Assembly: GCA_052436255.1 (NCBI GenBank)
Contig: JBQVNP010000040.1
Coordinates: forward strand, 1 to 37,047
Direction of reading: 5' to 3'
Origin: Pelomonas sp052436255
GTDB lineage: Bacteria; Pseudomonadota; Gammaproteobacteria; Burkholderiales; Burkholderiaceae_C
Length of the DNA: 37,047 bases
A program made the position numbers and the translations under genes. The notes under the pieces were generated by a model. The model had not been told where the DNA came from, made no database searches, and saw only the letters and a program-made list of their open reading frames with translations. Below are positions 24,425 to 32,126 of the stretch, in pieces (the first letter of the stretch is position 1; each line of letters starts with the position of its first letter).

Positions 24425-27019
24425 ATGAACAGCTTCTTCCGTCTTGCAGCGGCCCTGTGCCTGGGCCTGCTCGCCACCCTAGCTTGTGCCTCCGCGCGTA
24501 CCAGCGAGGTCATCAACCGCGACTGGGTGTTCACGCGCGGCAACCCGGCCAATGCCCAGGCTGCCGATCACGACACTTCGACATGGGGCCGCGCCGACCT
24601 GCCCCATTCCTTCTCGCAGCCCTACTTCCTCGGCACCGGCTTCTACGTGGGCCACGGCTGGTACCGCAAGCAGCTGGACCTGCCGGAAAGCAGCCGCGGC
24701 AAGCGCATCACGCTGGAGTTCGACGGCGTGTTCCAGGACGCCGTGATCTGGGTCAACGGGCAAAAGGCCGGCCGCCATGTGGGCGGCTACACCGGCTTCA
24801 GCATCGACATCACGTCCCACGTCAAGCCCGGCCGCAACCTGCTGGCCGTTCACGTCAACAACGAGTGGAACGCCCGTGTGGCGCCGCGCGCCGGCGAGCA
24901 TGTGTTCTCCGGCGGCATCTACCGCAATGTGCGCCTGGTGATGACCGACCCGGTGCACGTGGCCTGGTACGGCACCTTCGTTACGACGCCGCAGGTGTCG
25001 GCCGACCAGGCCACCGTGCGCGTGCAGACCGAGCTGAGGAATGCACGCACCGACGCCGTCCGCGTCGAGCTGGTCTCCGAGGTGCTGGACGCTTCCGGCC
25101 AGCGCCTGGCCCGGCACCGCAGCGAACGCCTGCTACCCGCGGGCGGCATGGTCCATGAAGACCAGACCCTGCCCCAGCTCGCCCGGCCCCGGCTCTGGTC
25201 GCCGGAAACGCCCTACCTCTACAAGCTCGTCAGCCATGTGTCGGTGAACGGCAGGTCGGTGGACCGCTTCGAGACACCCTTCGGCATCCGCACCATCCAA
25301 TTCACCGCCGACCAGGGCTTCTTCCTGAACGGCATGCACTACTACCTGGCCGGCGCCAACGTGCACCAGGACCAGGCCGGCTGGGGCGACGGGGTGACCG
25401 ATGGCGCCGCCCGCCGCGATGTGCAGATGGTCAAGGACGCGGGCATGAACTTCATCCGCGGCTCGCACTACCCGCACTCGCCGGCCTTCTCCAAGGCCAC
25501 CGACGAGATCGGCCTGCTGTTCTGGTCGGAGGCGCCGTTCTGGGGCATTGGCGGCTTCGGCGGCGAGGGCAGCTGGCTGTCCAGCGCCTACCCGCCCGAT
25601 CCGGCTGACCGGCCCGACTTCGAGGCCAGTGTGCTCCAGCAGGCCGCGGAGATGATCCGCATCCACCGCAACCACCCGTCCATCGTCGTCTGGAGCGCCA
25701 GCAACGAGCCCTTCTTCACGGTAGGCGAGGCCATGCAGCCGATGCGCGACTTCCTGAAGCGCCAGGTGGCCTTCATGCGCACGCAAGACCCGACCCGCCC
25801 CATCGCCATCGGCGGCGCGCAGCGCGGTGACATCGACAAGCTGGGCGACATCGCCGGCTACAACGGTGACGGTGCCTCCATTGCCAGCTTCCAGAACCCC
25901 GGCATCCCGTCGATGGTCTCCGAGTACGGCCTGACCATGACGGACCGCCCGGGCGCCTTCGAGCCCGGCTACGGCCTGATGCCCGACACGCCCGACCAGA
26001 AGGCCAACCCCAAGCCCTTCTCGTGGCGCTACCCCTGGCGCTCGGGCGAGGCGCTGTGGTGCGCCTTCGACCACGGCTCCATCGCCTCCATCGAGTTCGG
26101 CGCCACCGGCTTCGTCGACTACTTCCGCCTGCCCAAGCGCCAGTACCACTGGTACCGCACGCATTACCGCGGCATCCCCGAGCCGGTCTGGCCGGTGGAC
26201 GGCAAGCCGGCGCAGTTGCAACTGAAAGCGCACCTGACGGTCATCCACGGCACCCAAGGCCTGGACGATGCGCACGTGGTTGTCAGCGTGCACGACGAAG
26301 CCGGCCGCGCCTTGAGCAACTCACCCGATGTGACGCTCGCCATCGTCAGCGGCCCCGGCAAATTCCCCACCGGCCGCAGCATCGCCTTCAGCCACAAGTC
26401 GCTGGTGGCCATCCGCGACGGCCAGGCAGCCATCACCTTGCGCTCCTACTTCGCCGGCCAGACCGTCATCGAGGCGACCTCGCCCGGCCTCAAGCCCGCA
26501 AGGCTGACGATCACGACCACCGGCCCCGACCGCTTCGTGCCGGGCGTGTCGCCGCTGGCGCCCGACCAGCCGGTCATCACCTACCCGCCCATCGACCGCA
26601 AGTCCTTGCCGGACGACCCCATCAACGTGACCACCAGCCGCCCCACGGCCACCAGCGGCTCGGCGCCCGGCCACGCCGCACCGCTGGCCAACGACGGCAA
26701 CGCGGACACCTTCTGGCGCGCCGATGCCACCAGCGGCGAGGCCTGGTGGGTCGGCCATCTGGAAAACGTCTATGCGCTGCACTGGCTGTCGGTGCAGATG
26801 CCCGACGACGGCAGCCCGCCCTTCGTCGTGGAAATCAGCACCGACCAGACGAACTGGCGCCAGGTCGCCGAGGTCAAGGAGCGCCGCAAGAACCACGAGG
26901 TCGCGCTGTACGACGGTAGCCCGACGGCGGCCTACCTGCGCATCCGCTTCCCGACCGTCAAGCCCGACCACCCGGCCCAACTCAGCGAAGTGCGGGTGTT
27001 CGCCAAACCAAAGAACTGA
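24425..27019 (+). CDS. GH2 beta-galactosidase-like with C-terminal F5/8C domain
   Basis: An 864-residue GH2 with an export signal (about residues 1-23; an imperfect TLAC lipobox is possible). The order is: sugar-binding jelly roll (LPHSFSQPY, WVNGQKAGRHVGGYTGF), Ig-like domain, barrel with acid/base E428 in ASNEPFF and nucleophile E500 in MVSEYG, a GH2 C5/DUF4982-like domain (about 600-715, SGPGKFPTGR), and an F5/8C (CBM32-like) domain from about 732 to the end. GH2 covers beta-galactosidase, beta-glucuronidase and beta-mannosidase. The general layout favours beta-galactosidase, but specificity is not proven. It is the last gene of the + strand block, 28 bp after the GH27 gene. It is a different GH2 type from the LacZ-like fragment at the left edge. 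Confidence 0.88.
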   Translation: MNSFFRLAAALCLGLLATLACASARTSEVINRDWVFTRGNPANAQAADHDTSTWGRADLPHSFSQPYFLGTGFYVGHGWYRKQLDLPESSRGKRITLEFDGVFQDAVIWVNGQKAGRHVGGYTGFSIDITSHVKPGRNLLAVHVNNEWNARVAPRAGEHVFSGGIYRNVRLVMTDPVHVAWYGTFVTTPQVSADQATVRVQTELRNARTDAVRVELVSEVLDASGQRLARHRSERLLPAGGMVHEDQTLPQLARPRLWSPETPYLYKLVSHVSVNGRSVDRFETPFGIRTIQFTADQGFFLNGMHYYLAGANVHQDQAGWGDGVTDGAARRDVQMVKDAGMNFIRGSHYPHSPAFSKATDEIGLLFWSEAPFWGIGGFGGEGSWLSSAYPPDPADRPDFEASVLQQAAEMIRIHRNHPSIVVWSASNEPFFTVGEAMQPMRDFLKRQVAFMRTQDPTRPIAIGGAQRGDIDKLGDIAGYNGDGASIASFQNPGIPSMVSEYGLTMTDRPGAFEPGYGLMPDTPDQKANPKPFSWRYPWRSGEALWCAFDHGSIASIEFGATGFVDYFRLPKRQYHWYRTHYRGIPEPVWPVDGKPAQLQLKAHLTVIHGTQGLDDAHVVVSVHDEAGRALSNSPDVTLAIVSGPGKFPTGRSIAFSHKSLVAIRDGQAAITLRSYFAGQTVIEATSPGLKPARLTITTTGPDRFVPGVSPLAPDQPVITYPPIDRKSLPDDPINVTTSRPTATSGSAPGHAAPLANDGNADTFWRADATSGEAWWVGHLENVYALHWLSVQMPDDGSPPFVVEISTDQTNWRQVAEVKERRKNHEVALYDGSPTAAYLRIRFPTVKPDHPAQLSEVRVFAKPKN

Positions 27020-27027
27020 AGCTCCTG

Positions 27028-27099
27028 TTATGGCACCTTTACAGCGGCCTCTGCACAGGTACCCGGCGCCGGGACGTCGATCAGCAGAGGATCTGTCAC
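27028..27099 (-). pseudogene. Remnant of GNAT gene 5' end (23 codons)
   Basis: On the - strand, a GTG at 27099 opens VTDPLLIDVP, which repeats the first ten residues of the intact acetyltransferase (MTDPLLIDIP) with two changes. It then diverges and stops at 27028 after 23 codons. It lies 18 bp beyond the intact gene's stop codon. The length and abrupt loss of similarity suggest a broken duplicate rather than a working gene. It may be a leftover of a tandem duplication or of the event that joined the glycosidase block to this region. Confidence 0.6.
27073..27098. repeat. Direct repeat, copy 1 (GNAT 5' end)
   Basis: This block matches 27663-27689 with a 23-bp perfect core (- strand: TGACAGATCCTCTGCTGATC, then GAC) and one mismatch further on. 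The two copies bracket the whole GNAT gene, about 590 bp apart. Confidence 0.8.
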
Positions 27100-27117
27100 G
27101 CGCGTGCGCGCGCACCG

Positions 27118-27690
27118 CTACATCAGCCGTGCATAGACGGCGGTGTCGCGCGGCGTGCCGTCGATGCCCAGCGCCTCGCAGCGCAGCACGCCTTCCAGCT
27201 CGAAGCCGCAGCGCTCCGCCACGGCCCGGCTCCTCAGGTTGCGCGCGTCGCAGCGGATCTCGACACGCCGCGCGTCCAGCTGGTCGAAGGCCAGCGCCGT
27301 CAGCAAGCGCACCGCCTCGCTGACATGGCCCCGACCGGCGGCCTCGGGGCGGATCCAGTAGCCGATCTCGAATTTGCGCACCGCCCAGTCCATGCGGTGC
27401 AGGCCGGTACCGCCCAGCAGTCGGCCGGGGCTGCCGTCCGGGCGCCGGGTATAGATCTGAAAGCAGAGGTCGCGCCGGGCAATGAAGTCGGCCTGCATGC
27501 GCCGCACCACCAGCTCCGAACTCTCGGCCGTCGGCGCCTCCTGCGCCCAGGGCATCCACGGCCGCAGGTGCGACAGCGACTGTGTGATGACGACGGCCAT
27601 TTCCGCACCCGTGCCGGCGCGCGGGGCGAGCAGCAGCGTGCGTTCGCCGGCCAGGCGCTCCGGGATGTCGATCAGCAGAGGATCTGTCAT
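27118..27690 (-). CDS. GNAT acetyltransferase, RimJ/RimL type
   Basis: A 190-residue acetyl-CoA-dependent N-acyltransferase of the RimJ/RimL (Acetyltransf_3) group. Visible features are LLGGTGLHRMDW, the YWIRPEAAGRGHVSEAV segment that forms the acetyl-CoA pyrophosphate loop (RGHVSEA variant of Q/RxxGxG/A), and NLRSRAVAERCGFELEG near the end. Length is typical. The substrate could be a protein N-terminus, an antibiotic or a small amine, and the sequence does not say which. Its ATG overlaps the MFS stop (ATGA), so the two are translationally coupled. The first 28 bp are repeated just beyond its 3' end. Confidence 0.85.
   Translation of the reverse strand: MTDPLLIDIPERLAGERTLLLAPRAGTGAEMAVVITQSLSHLRPWMPWAQEAPTAESSELVVRRMQADFIARRDLCFQIYTRRPDGSPGRLLGGTGLHRMDWAVRKFEIGYWIRPEAAGRGHVSEAVRLLTALAFDQLDARRVEIRCDARNLRSRAVAERCGFELEGVLRCEALGIDGTPRDTAVYARLM
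27663..27689. repeat. Direct repeat, copy 2 (start of intact GNAT gene)
   Basis: The partner of 27073-27098. It includes the GNAT start region and the MFS stop codon. Recombination between the copies would delete the GNAT gene but still leave a TGA stop for the MFS gene, because the downstream copy begins GTGACAG. Confidence 0.75.
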
Positions 27691-28958
27691 GCCGTCACCA
27701 CTTCAACAGGCTTGGGCAGCTCGCGCACGTCGCGGATGACCTCATTGCGCCAGGCCCACAGCGCCAGCAGGCAGGCGCCGGCGCCGGCAAAACCCAGCGC
27801 CGCGCGCAGGCCGACATGCTCGCCCAGCCAGCCGCCGATCAGCGCACCGGGGCCGGCCGGCAGCAGGATGAGCCAGCGCATCGTGCTCGTCATGCGGCCC
27901 AGCATGGGCGCGGGCGTGACGGCCTGGCGCAGTGACAGGAAGTTGATGAAGATCAGCACGGCGCCGACGCCGAAGGAAAACAGCATCGCGCAAAAGCTGG
28001 CAACACCCGCCGCGCCGGACGGCGCCAGGGCGAGCTGGCCCCAGCCCAGGCCGCAGGCCGCATAACCCAGCACCAGACAGGGCCCGGGGCCGATGCGGCG
28101 GCTGATGCGGTGGCCGAAGAAGCTCGCCAGCACCGTGCCGACGCCGAGCGCGATGTAAGACAAACCGACCGTCTGCGGTGAGAGCTTCAGCTCGCGCGTG
28201 GCGAACAGGATTTGCGCAACCAAGGCCGCGTTGTGGAAGAGCTGCCAGCCGCCGGTGGCCGCGGCCAGGCTGACAAGCAGCCGGCGCTCGCGCACGAACC
28301 GCAAGCCGGCCTTGAGTTCGATCCAGAAGCCCTGGCCACTGCGCGTCGACAACGTCTCCTTGACCTGGACGCCGCGCAGGATGGCCGCCGAAACGAGCAG
28401 CAGCAACGCATCGACCGCCAGCGCCAGCGGCGCGCCGAAGAGCTTGATCAGGGCGCCGGCCAAGCCGGGGCCGGCCACCTCGGCGCCCGACGACGCCAGC
28501 GCATTCTTGGCATGCGCCTCCACCAGGCGCTCGCGCGGCACGACCTGGGTCAGCACGATCTGCGCAGCGCTGCCGGCCACCGTGTAGACGCAGCCCAGCA
28601 CGAAGCCGACGATATAGAGCCAGTGCATGCTGAGCACGCCCAGCCAGGCCGCGAGCGGCACGGTGGCCACGGCGACGGCCAGCAGGCTCTCGCCCCAGAT
28701 GTAGACGGGCAGCTTGGCGCAGCGGTCCAGCAGCACACCGGCCGGCAGCGAGAACAGCACGAAGGGCAGGATCTCCATCGCCTGCAGCGTGCCCATCTGG
28801 GTGGGGCTGGCGTTGAGCAGCACCGCCGCCGTCAACGGCAGGGCCAGCATGGTGATCTGGCCACCGAGCGAGGAGATGAGGATGGACGACCACAGCCGCC
28901 GGTAGACCGCATCGCGCAGCAGGTCGCCGGGCGCGAGAGTGAAGAACTTGGAGAACAT
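27687..28958 (-). CDS. MFS transporter, MFS_3/EntS-like exporter
   Basis: A 423-residue membrane protein with about 12 hydrophobic helices. LRDAVYRRLWSSILISSLGGQ at the N-terminus and FVLFSLPAGVLLDRCAKLPVY (the MFS loop 2-3 motif in variant form) place it with the MFS_3 group that includes EntS and macrolide exporters. Start chosen at 28958 (MFSKFFTLAPGD), which has a GGAG about 13 nt upstream; the open frame extends 19 codons further without transporter features. It overlaps the GNAT gene by 4 nt. A pair of exporter and acetyltransferase would suit a small-molecule resistance or efflux role, but no substrate is indicated. Confidence 0.87.
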   Translation of the reverse strand: MFSKFFTLAPGDLLRDAVYRRLWSSILISSLGGQITMLALPLTAAVLLNASPTQMGTLQAMEILPFVLFSLPAGVLLDRCAKLPVYIWGESLLAVAVATVPLAAWLGVLSMHWLYIVGFVLGCVYTVAGSAAQIVLTQVVPRERLVEAHAKNALASSGAEVAGPGLAGALIKLFGAPLALAVDALLLLVSAAILRGVQVKETLSTRSGQGFWIELKAGLRFVRERRLLVSLAAATGGWQLFHNAALVAQILFATRELKLSPQTVGLSYIALGVGTVLASFFGHRISRRIGPGPCLVLGYAACGLGWGQLALAPSGAAGVASFCAMLFSFGVGAVLIFINFLSLRQAVTPAPMLGRMTSTMRWLILLPAGPGALIGGWLGEHVGLRAALGFAGAGACLLALWAWRNEVIRDVRELPKPVEVVTA

Positions 28959-29089
28959 GACGCTGGAAGCTCCGACAGGACTCGACGGGCGGGTGAGCCC
29001 CGCCAGGGAAGGCAACGCGCGTGGGCGTCAGTCGAGGTCGAGCAGCTTGGTCATGCGCGGCATCCTAACGCTGCGAAATGGGCGTGGCT
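28959..29089 (-). other. 131-bp gap with hairpin and eight-codon mini-ORF
   Basis: Between the gamma-glutamyltransferase stop and the MFS start. On the - strand an ATG at 29054 reads MTKLLDLD and stops at 29028. Closer to the MFS gene is a 6-bp perfect stem GGCGGG/CCCGCC with a 5-nt loop (28988-29004). There is no T tract. The order mini-ORF, hairpin, gene resembles a leader-peptide layout, but the evidence is thin. Confidence 0.3.
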
Positions 29090-30703
29090 TCAGTAACCGA
29101 CAGCCGTGCCATCACGCCGCGGGTCGCTGGCGGCCACATAGCCGTGGGCACCCGGCTCGCCCAGCCGCCAGATGAACTGACCGGCGCCGAAGTCCTGGTA
29201 GCTGTCGTGGATGTCGCCGACCTCATGGCCGCGGGCGCGCAGGGCCTCGATGGTCGCCGCCGGCATGTGCGGCTCGATGTTGATGGACAGGCCTTCGTTG
29301 AAGCGCCAGCGCGGCGCATCACAGGCGGCCTGCGGGTTCTGGCCGTAGCAGAGCATGCGCACCAGGGTCTGCATGTGGCCCTGGGGCTGCATGTTGCCGC
29401 CCATCACGCCGAAGCTCATGACCGGCGCGCCGTCCCGCGTCAGGAAGGCCGGGATGATGGTGTGGAAAGGCCGCTTGCCCGGCGCCACCTGGTTCGGGTG
29501 GCCGGCTTCCAGCGTGAAGCCATGGCCGCGGTTCTGCAGGCTGACGCCATAGCCCGGCAGCACCAGGCCCGAGCCGAAGCCCAAGTAGTTGCTCTGGATG
29601 AAGCTCACCATCATCCCGGACTCATCAGCCGCGGTCAGGTAGATGGTGCCGCCCTTGATCGGATTGCCGGCGCCGAAGACCTGGGCGCGAGCCGGGTCGA
29701 TGAGCTTGGCGCGATCGGCGAGGTAGGCCGGGTCCAGCAGCTGTGCCGCGCTGACCTGCATCGCACCCGGCTCGGCCACGTTGCGGTAGACATCGGCAAA
29801 AGCCAGCTTCATCGCCTCGATCATCAGGTGCTGGGCCTCGGCGCTGTCAACCGCGTGCGCCGTCACGTCGCGGTGCTCCAGCAAGCCCAGCGCCATCTGT
29901 GCGGCGATACCCTGGCCGTTGGGCGGGATCTCGTGCAGGGTGTGGCCGGCGAAATCCTTGGCCAGCGGCGTGACCCATTCAGGCTGGTAGGCGGCCAGGT
30001 CGGCCGCGGTCAGCGCGCCACCGGTCTCGCGCGCGAAGCGGGCCAGGGCCTGCGCGATCTCGCCGCGATAGAAGGCCTCACCGCGGGATTGCGCGATCAG
30101 CTTGAGGCTACGCGCCGCATCGGCAAAGCGGAACAGCTCGCCGACTTCCGGCGCACGGCCATGCGGCAAAAAGGCTTCGGCGAAGCCGGGCTGCGACGTC
30201 AGCTCATGCAGTGCCGCGGCCATCGTCCACTTGCCCTGGACGATGGGCGGCACGGCATAGCCGCGCTCGGCGATCTCGATGGCGGGCTGCATCAGGTCGG
30301 CAAACGGCAGCTTGCCGAAGCGCTCGCTCAATGCGGCCCAGGCACCGACCGCGCCGGGCACGGTGACCGCGCCCCAGCCACGCTTGGGCATGACCTGAGT
30401 GCCGAAGAACTCCGGCGTCCACGCAGCGGGCGCCGGGCCGGAGGCGTTGAGGCCGTGCAACTGCTGCCCGTCCCACAGGATGCAAAAAGCGTCCGAGCCG
30501 AGGCCGTTGCTGCAGGGCTCGACCAGCGTCATGCATGCCGCCGTGGCGATGGCCGCGTCGACTGCGTTGCCACCCTGGCGCAGCATCTCAAGCCCGGCCT
30601 GCGCCGCCAGCGGGTGCGAGGTCGAGACGATGTTGCGCGCGAACAAAGGGCTGCGCTGGCTGGGATAGCCGGTCGTCCAGTCGAAGCGGGGAGCGGTGGT
30701 CAT
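29090..30703 (-). CDS. Gamma-glutamyltransferase family protein, YwrD-like, no signal peptide
   Basis: A 537-residue Ntn-hydrolase of the gamma-glutamyltransferase family. It has the N-terminal LEMLRQGGNAVDAAIAT and EPCSNGLGSDAF motifs, and T353 in IKGGTIYLTAADESG is the expected autocleavage site and nucleophile. GVMGGNMQPQGHMQ is the family's C-terminal glycine-rich loop. Unlike E. coli Ggt it has no signal peptide, so it should be cytoplasmic, as in the YwrD group. It may act on gamma-glutamyl amides or related acyl compounds rather than extracellular glutathione. The start at ATG 30703 follows AGGAA; it is 39 bp downstream of sppA and could be cotranscribed. Confidence 0.9.
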   Translation of the reverse strand: MTTAPRFDWTTGYPSQRSPLFARNIVSTSHPLAAQAGLEMLRQGGNAVDAAIATAACMTLVEPCSNGLGSDAFCILWDGQQLHGLNASGPAPAAWTPEFFGTQVMPKRGWGAVTVPGAVGAWAALSERFGKLPFADLMQPAIEIAERGYAVPPIVQGKWTMAAALHELTSQPGFAEAFLPHGRAPEVGELFRFADAARSLKLIAQSRGEAFYRGEIAQALARFARETGGALTAADLAAYQPEWVTPLAKDFAGHTLHEIPPNGQGIAAQMALGLLEHRDVTAHAVDSAEAQHLMIEAMKLAFADVYRNVAEPGAMQVSAAQLLDPAYLADRAKLIDPARAQVFGAGNPIKGGTIYLTAADESGMMVSFIQSNYLGFGSGLVLPGYGVSLQNRGHGFTLEAGHPNQVAPGKRPFHTIIPAFLTRDGAPVMSFGVMGGNMQPQGHMQTLVRMLCYGQNPQAACDAPRWRFNEGLSINIEPHMPAATIEALRARGHEVGDIHDSYQDFGAGQFIWRLGEPGAHGYVAASDPRRDGTAVGY

Positions 30704-30742
30704 GGCGTTTCGGTTCCTGTAGGGGGGCGCCAGGCGCCGTCT

Positions 30743-31738
30743 TCAACGAATGGGCGCCAGCTCCCGCAGCGTCTTGACCGCGCCGGCACCGACACCCGCG
30801 CCGAAGCGTTTGGCCAGGCGCTCGGCGACGTTTTCACGCGGCGTGTAGTCGACGACCTCCTCGGCCTTGACGATCTCGCGAGCCACGTAGTCGAGGCTGC
30901 CCTGGCGGTCGGCCAGGCCCAGCTTGACGGCCTGCTCGCCGTTCCAGATCAGGCCTGAGAAGGTATCGGGCGTTTCCTTCAGGCGCTTGCCGCGGCCCTC
31001 GCGCACGACGGTGATGAACTGCTGGTGGATTTGGTCCAGCATGGCCTGGGCATAGGCGCGCTGCTTGGGATCCTCGGGGCTGAACGGGTCGAGCATGCCC
31101 TTGTTCTCACCGGCAGTCAGCAGGCGGCGCTCCACGCCGACCTTGTCCATCAGCCCGGTAAAGCCGAAACCGTCCATCAGCACGCCGATGGAACCGACGA
31201 GGGAGGCCTTGTCGACAAAGATCTCGTCGGCAGCGGCGGCGATGTAGTAGGCGCCGGAGGCGCACATTTCCTCGACGACCGCGTAGACCGGCTTGTCGTA
31301 CAGCTTCTTCAGGCGCTTGATCTCGTCATGGACGATGCCGGCCTGCACGGGGCTGCCGCCCGGCGAGTTGATGCGCAGCACGACGGCCTGGGCGCCCTGG
31401 TCCTTGAAGGCATCCTTCAACGCGGCCACCAGCAGTTCGGCGCTCGCATCGCTGTCGACCGCGATCTCGCCGCGCACCTCGACCAGGGCCGTGTGAGGCG
31501 CCGTCGACGGGGTGACGAGCCGCCCCTGCAGCCACACGCTGTAGACCAGCAGCGCGGCGAGCGCCAGCCAAAACAGCCGGAACGCCGTTCGCCAGCGCCG
31601 CTCGACGCGCCGCTCGCGCAGGAACTCGCGCGCCAGCTGCGCCAGCACGGCCTCGTGCTGCGGCGCCAGCGCGGGCGACGGCGGCACGCCGACGGGCTCT
31701 TGCATGGGGGGAGGCAGGTCGTCGTCGGTGGTGCTCAT
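30743..31738 (-). CDS. sppA: Signal peptide peptidase SppA, S49 family
   Basis: A 331-residue membrane-bound serine protease that degrades cleaved signal peptides. One transmembrane helix lies at about residues 53-70 (RLFWLALAALLVY), after a basic cytoplasmic N-terminus. The catalytic Ser is S161 in EEMCASGAYYIA and the Lys is K213 in AGENKGMLD; the 52-residue spacing equals that of B. subtilis SppA (S147/K199). It is the short, one-domain form. The ATG at 31738 is chosen because it lies one base after the Rieske stop; a TTG four codons upstream is also in frame. It is part of the rluC-HAD-Rieske-sppA run. Confidence 0.93.
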   Translation of the reverse strand: MSTTDDDLPPPMQEPVGVPPSPALAPQHEAVLAQLAREFLRERRVERRWRTAFRLFWLALAALLVYSVWLQGRLVTPSTAPHTALVEVRGEIAVDSDASAELLVAALKDAFKDQGAQAVVLRINSPGGSPVQAGIVHDEIKRLKKLYDKPVYAVVEEMCASGAYYIAAAADEIFVDKASLVGSIGVLMDGFGFTGLMDKVGVERRLLTAGENKGMLDPFSPEDPKQRAYAQAMLDQIHQQFITVVREGRGKRLKETPDTFSGLIWNGEQAVKLGLADRQGSLDYVAREIVKAEEVVDYTPRENVAERLAKRFGAGVGAGAVKTLRELAPIR

Positions 31739-31739
31739 G

Positions 31740-32126
31740 TCAATCTTCAAAAGCGGGTCTGGTGTCGCGGGTGGGGTGCCAGTAGACCTGGCCCTCGCGC
31801 TCCGTCAGTTCGATCTTGGTCAGCCGCGAGCGGTTGCAGGGGCCCATCAGGCACTGGCCGGTCAGCGGGTCGTAGACGGCGCCGTGGATGCTGCACATGA
31901 TGAAGCGTTTGTCGCCATCCAGGAACTCGCCCTCCTGCCAGTCCATCTCGGCAGGTACATGGGCGCAGCGGTTCAGGTAGGCCACGGCCTGGCCTTCGTA
32001 GCGCAGCGCGAAGGCGCGCACCGGCTCGCGCCATTGGATGACATCGAAGCTGACCGCCTTGCCGCGCTCTTCCAGCTCGGTCGAGACGCACAGGCGCTGG
32101 GGCGGCGCGATCTCGGGCTCAGGCAT
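31740..32126 (-). CDS. Small Rieske 2Fe-2S protein
   Basis: A 128-residue single-domain Rieske ferredoxin-like protein. The cluster ligands are C54-x-H56 (RCAHVP) and C78-x-x-H81 (CSIHGAVYDP). There is no membrane segment or fused oxygenase domain, so it should be a soluble cytoplasmic electron carrier or an assembly/repair factor. It overlaps the 3' end of the HAD gene by 8 nt and is followed by sppA after one base. This arrangement behind rluC and a HAD phosphatase is common in Burkholderiales, but the partner enzyme is unknown. Confidence 0.9.
   Translation of the reverse strand: MPEPEIAPPQRLCVSTELEERGKAVSFDVIQWREPVRAFALRYEGQAVAYLNRCAHVPAEMDWQEGEFLDGDKRFIMCSIHGAVYDPLTGQCLMGPCNRSRLTKIELTEREGQVYWHPTRDTRPAFED

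Larger units (their letters stand above)
27020..27117. other. Convergent gap with two 12-bp palindromes
   Basis: The GH2 gene and the GNAT gene converge here. CCCGGCGCCGGG (27062-27073) and GTGCGCGCGCAC (27104-27115) are perfect palindromes and could fold in RNA from either strand, but neither is followed by a T tract. The run 27097-27115 alternates pyrimidine and purine at every base. A broken copy of the GNAT 5' end lies between the palindromes and extends past the left one. A bidirectional terminator function is possible but not shown. Confidence 0.4.

Noticed and set aside
27020..27117. Intrinsic terminator after the GH2 gene
   Set aside because: Strong stems are present, but no T tract follows on either strand, so I list only a possible terminator role.
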